Shown: positions 31,331-38,562 of the stretch, piece after piece
Layout: each line of letters begins with the position of its first letter
Numbering within the stretch: the first letter of the stretch is position 1
Assembly: GCF_024697385.1 (NCBI RefSeq)
Contig: NZ_JAILFV010000204.1
Span: 1 to 38,562, forward strand
Source of the DNA: Anaerovibrio sp.
GTDB lineage: Bacteria; Bacillota; Negativicutes; Selenomonadales; Selenomonadaceae
Length of the DNA: 38,562 nt
Reading direction: 5' to 3'
Program-made: the position numbers and the translations under genes
Notes under the pieces: model-generated
Told to the model about the DNA's origin: nothing
The model's input: only the letters and a program-made list of their open reading frames with translations
Database searches by the model: none

Positions 31331-32142
31331 CAGTTCTCCTTCTTCTGTTCAGATTCACCTTTCTCCGGCAAATCTATTATCTCTTCTATCGCCTTTCTGA
31401 ATTCCTCTATATCAACCTTTGTATTATAGCATGGTCCATTAGGCCGTATATTCATTACACCGATTGACGGTATCGGATATACATCCTGTATCCCACTGGT
31501 TAAATCCCGTTCGCATGCCACCGCCACAACAGCCTTGGGCCGTATTTTCCGCACCATCTGTCTGGCCAGTGTCCCACCGGTTACCACAAAGAAATGAAAC
31601 CCCATTTCTTCCGACATATTCACCAAATCACCAATATTACACCCGCCACAACGCTTGCAGTTCTTTGGATCCCTGGTTATTTTATGCGGACAGGTAGCAA
31701 GCTGCAGACAGTGTGGTGTAACCACCAGCAGCCGATCTGGCGGAACCTTCAGATGTCTGTTCCTGACAATGGCATTGCTGACAGCAACAAATGATTCCTC
31801 TATGCTCCTGCGGCTTATCATCAACAGCCTGCCGGAAAACAGTACCACATAAAACAAGCCATTAAGCAGGGCATAGGTTTGCCGCTTGAACAGTGCCGGC
31901 AGTGGCCATCCCAAAATGCCAAATACCATATTTAAGATGCCAAACCCCATCAGAAACAGCACACTGCACAATACTACTGCAAATATGCACGGCAAATATC
32001 CATTTATGTTATACAATCCCGGATATGCTATATACCACACCACCCAGGAAACGATCAGAAGAAAGCTGTAGCTCCCTGACAATAATTCGATAAACAACCT
32101 TTTCTTTGGTCTTTTAGCTTTTAATACCATGGTCATCCTCAA
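31330..32142 (-). CDS. DUF116 domain protein with N-terminal TM segments
   Basis: CPHKITRDPKNCKRCGGCNIGDLVNMSEEMGF...VVAVACERDLTSGIQDV; position next to fmt/rsmB. Confidence 0.85.
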   Translation of the reverse strand: MRMTMVLKAKRPKKRLFIELLSGSYSFLLIVSWVVWYIAYPGLYNINGYLPCIFAVVLCSVLFLMGFGILNMVFGILGWPLPALFKRQTYALLNGLFYVVLFSGRLLMISRRSIEESFVAVSNAIVRNRHLKVPPDRLLVVTPHCLQLATCPHKITRDPKNCKRCGGCNIGDLVNMSEEMGFHFFVVTGGTLARQMVRKIRPKAVVAVACERDLTSGIQDVYPIPSIGVMNIRPNGPCYNTKVDIEEFRKAIEEIIDLPEKGESEQKKEN

Positions 32143-32153
32143 TCCAAAGTCAA

Positions 32154-33086
32154 TTAATCAAAAATAAGCTCCGTACTGATACCATTACCACGAACAAAAT
32201 CCCCGGCAGACATTCTCTTTTTGCTTGGAGGTTGAATTTCCAGTACCTCCACTGCGCCTGTTCCGGCAGCAACAATAAATCCTGTCTTAGTTAGCTCCAA
32301 TACCTGCCCAGGCTGTCCGGAATAATCATCCAACACCCTGGTCCGCCACACCTTATAGTTCTTGCCGTTCAATACGGTCCAGGCAACCGGCCATGAATTC
32401 AATCCCCGAACCAGATTATGGATTTCAGCAGCAGACCTTGTCCAATCAATATGACCAGTCTCCTTGGTAAGCATCGAAGCATAATTTGACAGGCTTCCAT
32501 CCTGCTTTTCACGGGTTATATTGCCATTCATCAGGGCATCCACTGTATCAGCCAACAATCCGCTGCCCACACGGGCCAGCTTGTCATGAAGCTCACCAGT
32601 AGTCATATCAGCTGTAATTTCCACCCTGCTTTTTAAAAGCATATCCCCGGTATCCAATCCTGCATCCATCATCATTGTGGTAACACCGGTCTCAGTCTCA
32701 CCATTTATAACAGACCAGTGGATAGGAGCTGCCCCGCGATATCTTGGCAACAGGGAAGCATGAACATTTACACACCCCAACGGTGGAATATCAAGTATTT
32801 CCTGGGATAATATCTGCCCGAAGGCAACTACAACAATTAAATCAGGTTTTATTTCCCTTAAATGATTAACACAATCTGCAGCCTTTATTTTCTCAGGCTG
32901 CCACACAGGAATACCGTATTCAAGCGCCTTCACCTTCACCGGTGAAGGGGTTAGCTTCTGACCTCTTCCCTTGGGTCTGTCCGGCTGAGTAACGACAACG
33001 GCTACATCCGTTTTCTCATGCATGACTCTAAGACAATCAACGGCAAAATCCGGCGTGCCCATAAAAACTGTCCTTAATCTTTTCAT
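32154..33086 (-). CDS. fmt: Methionyl-tRNA formyltransferase
   Basis: RTVFMGTPDFAV...; NVHASLLPRYRGAAPIHWSVINGETETGVTTMMMDAGLDTGDML. Confidence 0.98.
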   Translation of the reverse strand: MKRLRTVFMGTPDFAVDCLRVMHEKTDVAVVVTQPDRPKGRGQKLTPSPVKVKALEYGIPVWQPEKIKAADCVNHLREIKPDLIVVVAFGQILSQEILDIPPLGCVNVHASLLPRYRGAAPIHWSVINGETETGVTTMMMDAGLDTGDMLLKSRVEITADMTTGELHDKLARVGSGLLADTVDALMNGNITREKQDGSLSNYASMLTKETGHIDWTRSAAEIHNLVRGLNSWPVAWTVLNGKNYKVWRTRVLDDYSGQPGQVLELTKTGFIVAAGTGAVEVLEIQPPSKKRMSAGDFVRGNGISTELIFD

Positions 33087-33090
33087 TTAA

Positions 33091-33579
33091 TTACTCCTTA
33101 CCGTTCTTAGCAGCATTATGTTTAATGCTTTTGGCCACATCGATAAACAGAACTCCCTCCAGATGATCCAGCTCATGCTGAATACACCTTGCCAAAAGGC
33201 CCCCGGCAGTAAGATGCTTTTTCTTGCCCCAACGATTTATATAATCAACACTTACCTTTTCGGCGCGTTCTACATCACCATAAACATCAGGTACACTAAG
33301 GCATCCTTCCTGATCTACGGCACAGCCTTCCTTGCGTACAATTACCGGATTAACAAGCTCCAGCAATCCATTTTCATCACCTACATCTATAACCACCAGA
33401 CGAATGGACTGTCCTATCTGAGGTGCTGCCAAACCGACCCCATCAGCGGAATACATGGTTTCCGCCATATTGTCCATCAGCTTGCGCAATTTGCTGTCAA
33501 CCTTGCCTACAGGCTCTGCCACCTGTTTCAGAACAGGTGCACCTGCCTTTACAATATCTAATAGTGCCACCAAAAACAC
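33091..33579 (-). CDS. def: Peptide deformylase
   Basis: GVGLAAPQIG, EGCLSVP, QHELDHLEGVLFID. Confidence 0.97.
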   Translation of the reverse strand: MFLVALLDIVKAGAPVLKQVAEPVGKVDSKLRKLMDNMAETMYSADGVGLAAPQIGQSIRLVVIDVGDENGLLELVNPVIVRKEGCAVDQEGCLSVPDVYGDVERAEKVSVDYINRWGKKKHLTAGGLLARCIQHELDHLEGVLFIDVAKSIKHNAAKNGKE

Positions 33580-33645
33580 CCTCCTATTTCTCTATATCCG
33601 TTTAATTTTATCATATAATGCAAGGAAAGTCCAAAACATCCCCAA

Positions 33646-33688
33646 TGCAAAAAGGCATTGTACAGGATAAATCCCGTACAATGCCTTT
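33646..33688 (-). terminator. Intrinsic terminator downstream of nifJ
   Basis: 13-bp stem AAAGGCATTGTAC/GTACAATGCCTTT with T-run (TTTTTG) on the minus strand. Confidence 0.85.
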
Positions 33689-33711
33689 TATGTTTTCATC
33701 TAATCAGAAGC

Positions 33712-36700
33712 TTATTCCTTGCCTGCCAGCTTTTTATAACCTGCAAGTCGGTTCTGGGCATCCTTCTGAGTCTTCTCAAAGAGGGCCTCTGCAGCCTCAG
33801 GGAATGCACGCTTCAAGCTGTTGTAACGAACCTCACCCATGAGGTAATCCTGGAACTTGCCAAAGTCCGGTTCCTTGGAATCAAGGCTGAATGGGTTCTT
33901 ATCAGTGCCTACCAGCTCAGGATTGTAGCGGTAGTTAGCCCAATATCCACACTCAACAGCACGGGCAGCTTCCATCTGGGACTTGCCCATACCAATCTTG
34001 ATACCATGATTGATACAAGGTGCATAACCAATGATAAGTGAAGGTCCCGGATAAGCCTCAGCCTCAGTAATTGCCTTCAATACCTGGTTCTTGTCAGCAC
34101 CCATGTTAACCTGGGCAACATATACATAGCCGTAAGACATTGCCATCATACCCAGATCCTTCTTCTTGGTCTTCTTACCGGTAGCAGCAAACTGTGCTAT
34201 AGCAGCAGTTGGTGTAGCCTTTGAAGCCTGACCACCAGTGTTGGAATAAACCTCAGTATCGAATACGAATACATTTACATCCTCACCGGAAGCCAGTACA
34301 TGGTCCAGCCCACCATATCCGATATCGTAAGCCCAACCGTCGCCACCGAATATCCACTGGGAACGCTTGATCAGGAAGTCACGGTTCTCATATATCTTGT
34401 TAAGGAGTGGATCATTACCCTTTTCAGCCTCCAATGCGCCAATAAGGTTCAGTGAACGCTCACGGGTACCTTCACCACAGTTCATGTTATCCTTCCAATC
34501 TACCATGGCATTCTTAAGAGCCTCGGAGATTTTTCCGGAATTAAGAGCCTCGGTAACATCAGCGGCCAAAGCCTCACGAACAGCCTTTACACCCAGGAAC
34601 ATACCAAGACCATACTCAGCATTGTCCTCAAAGAGTGAATTAGCCCAGGCCGGACCATGTCCCCAAGCATTCTTGGTATATGGCATTGCAGGAGCTGATG
34701 CACCCCAGATAGAGGAACATCCTGTAGCGTTGGCTACCATCATACGGCCACCAAAGAGCTGAGTAATGAGCTTAGCATATGGAGTCTCACCACAGCCTGC
34801 ACATGCACCGGAGAATTCAAGACAAGGAGTCTCAAACTGTGAGCCCTTAACGGTAGTTTTCTTCATAGGATTAGTCTTAGGACTAACCTTTACACCATAA
34901 TCAAATACAGCCTGCTTATCAATCTGGGAAGCAATAGGCTTCATAACCAAAGCCTTCTCCTTGGCAGGACAAACCTGGGCACAGTTGCCGCAGCCGGAGC
35001 AGTCCAAAACAGAAACTGCCATGGTGAAATTCAAGCCGGTAGTGCCAAGGGCTGGTTTTGAAGTAAAGCCTGCAGGTGCAGCATCCTTTTCCTCATCATT
35101 GGTAAGAATAGGACGAATTGCAGCATGAGGACAAACGAATGCACACTGATTACATTCAATACACTTGGTAACATCCCACTCAGGAACATTGATTGCTATA
35201 CCACGCTTCTCATAAGCTGCAGTACCGGATGGGAAGGTACCATCTGCATGAGCCTTCATCTGGGCAACAGTAATCTTGTTACCTTCCTGACGGTTAACCG
35301 GCTCCAAAATCTCCTTAACATATGCAGGAACATCTGCATTGGTCTCAGCAGCAACATCCTTGGCCTCAGCCCAGTCAGCCGGAACATTTACAAGGTGCAG
35401 GGCATCAATACCGGCATCAACAGCGCCATTGTTCATATCAACGATATTCTGGCCCTTCTTGCCGTAAGAAGTAACAATTGCATCCTTCAGATATCCAACA
35501 GCCTTCTGAAGTGGAATGATATCAGCCAGCTTGAAGAACGCAGACTGCATTACCATGTTGAAGCGGCCGCCAAGTCCCAAATCCTGGGCAATCTTTACAG
35601 CATTTACGGTATAGAACTTAATGTTGTTCTTTGCAATAAAGCGCTTCATTGAAGCAGGCAGCTTAGTGGACAGCTCCTCATCAGACCACAGGGTATTCAG
35701 AAGGAAGGTACCACCCGGGCGCAGCCCTGCCAAAAGGTCATATTTATTTACATAAGACTGCTGTGAGCAGGAAATGAAGTTCGCATTATCAATAAGATAT
35801 GGAGAAGCGATAGGAGACTTACCAAAACGCAGATGGGACATGGTAATACCACCGGACTTCTTGGAATCATATGCAAAATATGCCTGTGCATACAAATCAG
35901 TCTTATCACCGATAATCTTAATTGCAGACTTGTTGGCACCTACAGTACCATCAGAGCCCAAACCCCAGAACTTACAAGCAGTAGTTCCCTCAGGAGTGAG
36001 GTTTACATGCTCAGGATAAAGATCAAGGGAAGTATTGGAAAGGTCATCCACAATACCAATTGTGAAGCCATTCTTAGGAGCATCCTTTTTCAGTTCTTCA
36101 AATACACCAAGAACCTGACCAGGGGTTACATCCTTACCACCTAAGCCATAACGGCCACCAACAATTATTGGATGACGATGGCTGGAATAGAATGCAGTGC
36201 GGACATCCTGATACAAAGGCTCACCAAGGGCACCTGGCTCCTTGGTACGGTCAAGGACTGCAATCTTTTCAACAGAAGAAGGAATAGCCTTCAGGAAGTG
36301 ATCTACAGAGAATGGACGGAAGAGATGAACTGCAACAGCACCAACCTTCTCACCCTTGCCATTAAGATAATCAACACACTCCTGCAAGGTCTGGTTGATG
36401 GAGCCGATAGCAATAACAACACGCTCAGCATCCTCAGCACCATAATAATCAAAAATATGATGCTCACGACCGGTAATCTTAGCCATCTGGCCCATAGCTT
36501 CCTCAACGAGCTCAGGAAGTGCTTCATATGCCTGGTTTACAGCTTCACGGCCCTGGAAATAAATATCATCATTCTGGGCAGTACCACGGATAACAGGATG
36601 ATCAGGATTCAATGCATTGCGGCGGAACTCATTAACAGCATCCCAGTCCAAAATCTTAGCGAGATCATCATAATCAACGACCTCAATCTTCTGGATTTCA

Positions 36701-37233
36701 TGGGAAGTACGGAAACCATCAAAGAAATTAAGGAAAGGAACCCTACCCTTAATAGCTACCAGATGGGCCACTGCAGCCAAATCCATTACTTCCTGAACGG
36801 AAGATTCTGCCAGCATGGCCATACCAGTCTGGCGTGCAGCCATAACATCCTGATGATCACCAAAAATATTCAGTGAAGAAGTAGCCAATGCACGAGCAGA
36901 TACATGGAATACACCCGGCAACAGCTCTCCGGAAATCTTATACATGTTAGGAATCATCAAAAGCATACCCTGTGAAGCAGTGTAAGTGGTGGTCAATGCA
37001 CCAGCCTGTAATGATCCATGAACAGCACCTGCTGCACCACCCTCGGATTCCAGTTCAACAATGCGAACCTTTTGTCCAAAAAGGTTTTTCTGCCCCTTTG
37101 CAGCCATCTCATCAACATGCTCAGCCATTGGTGAGGAAGGTGTGATCGGATAAATAGCAGCCACATCAGTAAATGCATAAGACACATATGCCGCAGCTGT
37201 GTTACCATCCATAGTCTTCATTTTTTTGCTCAT
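33712..37233 (-). CDS. nifJ: Pyruvate:ferredoxin (flavodoxin) oxidoreductase
   Basis: 1173 aa single-chain PFOR; YPITPSSPMAE, CIECNQCAFVCPHA and CSGCGNCAQVCPAKEKAL 4Fe-4S motifs, GDGWAYDIGYGGLDHVLASGEDVN TPP region. Confidence 0.98.
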   Translation of the reverse strand: MSKKMKTMDGNTAAAYVSYAFTDVAAIYPITPSSPMAEHVDEMAAKGQKNLFGQKVRIVELESEGGAAGAVHGSLQAGALTTTYTASQGMLLMIPNMYKISGELLPGVFHVSARALATSSLNIFGDHQDVMAARQTGMAMLAESSVQEVMDLAAVAHLVAIKGRVPFLNFFDGFRTSHEIQKIEVVDYDDLAKILDWDAVNEFRRNALNPDHPVIRGTAQNDDIYFQGREAVNQAYEALPELVEEAMGQMAKITGREHHIFDYYGAEDAERVVIAIGSINQTLQECVDYLNGKGEKVGAVAVHLFRPFSVDHFLKAIPSSVEKIAVLDRTKEPGALGEPLYQDVRTAFYSSHRHPIIVGGRYGLGGKDVTPGQVLGVFEELKKDAPKNGFTIGIVDDLSNTSLDLYPEHVNLTPEGTTACKFWGLGSDGTVGANKSAIKIIGDKTDLYAQAYFAYDSKKSGGITMSHLRFGKSPIASPYLIDNANFISCSQQSYVNKYDLLAGLRPGGTFLLNTLWSDEELSTKLPASMKRFIAKNNIKFYTVNAVKIAQDLGLGGRFNMVMQSAFFKLADIIPLQKAVGYLKDAIVTSYGKKGQNIVDMNNGAVDAGIDALHLVNVPADWAEAKDVAAETNADVPAYVKEILEPVNRQEGNKITVAQMKAHADGTFPSGTAAYEKRGIAINVPEWDVTKCIECNQCAFVCPHAAIRPILTNDEEKDAAPAGFTSKPALGTTGLNFTMAVSVLDCSGCGNCAQVCPAKEKALVMKPIASQIDKQAVFDYGVKVSPKTNPMKKTTVKGSQFETPCLEFSGACAGCGETPYAKLITQLFGGRMMVANATGCSSIWGASAPAMPYTKNAWGHGPAWANSLFEDNAEYGLGMFLGVKAVREALAADVTEALNSGKISEALKNAMVDWKDNMNCGEGTRERSLNLIGALEAEKGNDPLLNKIYENRDFLIKRSQWIFGGDGWAYDIGYGGLDHVLASGEDVNVFVFDTEVYSNTGGQASKATPTAAIAQFAATGKKTKKKDLGMMAMSYGYVYVAQVNMGADKNQVLKAITEAEAYPGPSLIIGYAPCINHGIKIGMGKSQMEAARAVECGYWANYRYNPELVGTDKNPFSLDSKEPDFGKFQDYLMGEVRYNSLKRAFPEAAEALFEKTQKDAQNRLAGYKKLAGKE

Positions 37234-37278
37234 GTTCGATAAACGCTCCTCTCATAAACGATTACACATCGTCATTTT

Positions 37279-37354
37279 AACGCAGTTGTCCGACCTTTCC
37301 AGTTGAGATCAGTCTTCCAAATCAGCATATCTTCATAAGATAAGCTACTGCGTT
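37279..37354 (-). ncRNA. Candidate structured element in the nifJ leader
   Basis: Long-range 8-bp stem AACGCAGT/ACTGCGTT enclosing, directly abutting, a 9/10-bp hairpin AGCTTATCTT-ATG-AAGATATGCT plus a 37-nt remaining segment. Confidence 0.35.
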
Positions 37355-37381
37355 GCAGCAGGGTGAAAAAGCCCACCCTTT

Positions 37382-37434
37382 AAAAAATCCGGTTCCCACC
37401 CACCAGCAAAGACGGGCGTCAGCTTTCCCCGGAT
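37382..37434 (-). terminator. Terminator-like hairpin inside the nifJ leader
   Basis: Minus strand ATCCGG...CCGGATTTTTT with a smaller GAC-GCCC-GTC hairpin inside; about 150 nt before the nifJ ATG. Confidence 0.4.
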
Positions 37435-37634
37435 CACAATGTCAAAGCCTGCAATAACAGTACTTCAACATTAATTACCCCTTAATGTTTTTTGTATACA
37501 ATCCAATGTGCTCATCAGGTAACTCTTAAACTTACCCGGACTGCCTGGCAACAAAGCACTCACAGCCCACATCAGCAAAGCGCATCTTCAACCTGTTAGC
37601 ATCGGATATTTTGCATACATCATATTACAAATTC

Positions 37635-37663
37635 ATTATACATCTAACATATTATTTTGTAAA
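37635..37663 (-). promoter_or_regulatory. Putative sigma-A promoter for nifJ
   Basis: Minus strand TTTACA (37663-37658), 17-nt spacer, TATAAT (37640-37635); implies a roughly 390-nt 5' UTR. Confidence 0.65.
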
Positions 37664-37900
37664 ACAAAACCCTCCATGTTGTAATTTTCAAACAAATGAA
37701 TAAATAGAAACTTAATTTTGAAATTTTTTTCACAATTTTACCCGAATAATCATCATACAAATTTCATAAATTTCCTTGACGGTACATCACCATAATAATC
37801 CTTATTCCGGAAGAGTTTTGAACACCCGCTGAAAATTCACCAAAATTTCCCGTAACTTCACAAAAAGCACACCCAGAAAATAATATGTGCCTTCCAAAAA

Positions 37901-37949
37901 CAGTAAGGCTGTGAACCAGGTATGATAAAAGATACCTGATTCACAGCCT
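37901..37949 (-). terminator. Terminator downstream of the double-glycine peptide gene
   Basis: AGGCTGTGAATCAGGTAT/ATACCTGGTTCACAGCCT near-perfect stem, with TTTTT a few nt after it on the minus strand. Confidence 0.75.
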
Positions 37950-37978
37950 ATCTATATGTATCCCCAGGCCTGATAAAT

Positions 37979-38320
37979 TTATGCGTTATAGGCCTTCCGG
38001 AATTTGTTATAAGCATCGCTGCCCTGCTTTGCCTTGTAGGCCATTGCCTCAGCCAGAGTATCCGGCCCCAGCTGCTTTCCATTTTCATCCTGATGATTCA
38101 AGGTGTAAAAAACAACTGCACTGGCTTCATTATTATGCAAGGTCTGTCCCTTCCAGATAAACTTGTCCTTTTTGAAAGGATTGTTGGTCCAGTCACATTT
38201 CATGCCACAGGATTCATAAATTGCCTTATCATGGAAATCGTTATAGCCCCAGCCACCACCGGAAACATTGTTCAGTTCGCTGTCATTTAAAGTCTTGTCA
38301 ATAATCTTTTCGTTGGTCAT
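37979..38320 (-). CDS. Small secreted peptide precursor with double-glycine leader (bacteriocin-like), 113 aa
   Basis: MTNEKIIDKTLNDSELNNVSGGG|WGYNDF...: ELxxVSGG double-glycine leader motif; mature part with one CGMKC pair. Confidence 0.6.
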   Translation of the reverse strand: MTNEKIIDKTLNDSELNNVSGGGWGYNDFHDKAIYESCGMKCDWTNNPFKKDKFIWKGQTLHNNEASAVVFYTLNHQDENGKQLGPDTLAEAMAYKAKQGSDAYNKFRKAYNA

Positions 38321-38364
38321 TTTAACTCATCCTTTCTTTTCTGTCAGTATAGTTAGCCGGATGA

Positions 38365-38393
38365 GGGAGAATATACTCCACTATATGTCTCCC
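38365..38393 (-). promoter_or_regulatory. Intercistronic hairpin between the two small peptide genes
   Basis: GGGAGA-C-ATATA-GTGGAG-TATAT-TCTCCC; no U-tract follows, so more likely a processing/stability or attenuating stem than a full terminator. Confidence 0.45.
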
Positions 38394-38411
38394 TTATCCA
38401 ATTAATTTACA

Positions 38412-38562
38412 TTATTTCTTCGCCTTGGCTGCATCTCCGGCAGCTGCAGCCTTTCCACCGCCACCCTTTGCAGCAGCTCCTACCTTGACGGCCTCATCAA
38501 CTACATCGATTACGGTCTTGGTCCACTGGCGGCCATTTTCCTGGTATGCCTGCCATACCTTC
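38412..38562 (-). CDS. C-terminus of a small Ala/Gly/Lys-rich protein, truncated by window edge
   Basis: Reverse complement frame ...KVWQAYQENGRQWTKTVIDVVDEAVKVGAAAKGGGGKAAAAGDAAKAKK*; open to the window edge and directly upstream of the double-glycine peptide gene. Confidence 0.55.
   Translation of the reverse strand, partial: KVWQAYQENGRQWTKTVIDVVDEAVKVGAAAKGGGGKAAAAGDAAKAKK

Noticed and set aside
36172-36876. 234-aa plus-strand ORF opposite nifJ
   Set aside because: Antisense shadow ORF within a confidently assigned PFOR gene.
37387-37410. T-box-like string GGTGGGTGGGAACCGG in the nifJ leader
   Set aside because: Resembles AGGGTGGNACCGCG only loosely, lies at the 3' side of the stem next to the U-run rather than in an antiterminator, and nifJ is not a typical T-box target.
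37468-37496. AACATTAA...TTAATGTTTTTTG terminator-like hairpin on the plus strand in the nifJ leader
   Set aside because: AU-rich short stem and no plus-strand gene nearby to terminate; likely chance in AT-rich sequence.

Overview
Chromosomal segment, probably from a Negativicutes (Selenomonas/Anaerovibrio-like) Firmicute judged by gene content and order. Essentially every supported gene is on the minus strand. Reading right to left on the minus strand: two small peptide genes at the right edge, one with a double-glycine leader; nifJ (PFOR) with a long structured leader; a def-fmt-DUF116-rsmB-rlmN-fhaA-fhaB-PP2C-ftsW/rodA-pbpA-pknB(PASTA)-rsgA-rpe-queC-folE2 block; a UPF0104/flippase-like membrane protein; an NCS2-type permease with a riboswitch-like leader; a secreted glucosaminidase; an ABC-F ATPase; a DEAD-box helicase; a four-tRNA cluster (Tyr, fMet, Thr, Met); rpmG-secE-nusG-rplK-rplA-rplJ-rplL-rpoB-rpoC; and an IS3-like element end abutting rpoC. 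No CRISPR array or prophage is visible. The most interesting non-routine signals are (1) an aptamer/antiterminator/terminator arrangement upstream of the NCS2 permease, (2) a roughly 390-nt nifJ leader with a strong promoter and a junction-like fold, (3) an enlarged, repeat-containing segment inside the RpoC zinc-site region, (4) an actinobacterial-style FHA/PP2C/RodA/PbpA/PknB order set inside a Firmicutes def-to-rpe backbone, (5) a possible bacteriocin-type locus running off the right edge, and (6) a small ORF in the rpoB leader. All structure and homology statements come from reading the sequence by eye; no searches were run.
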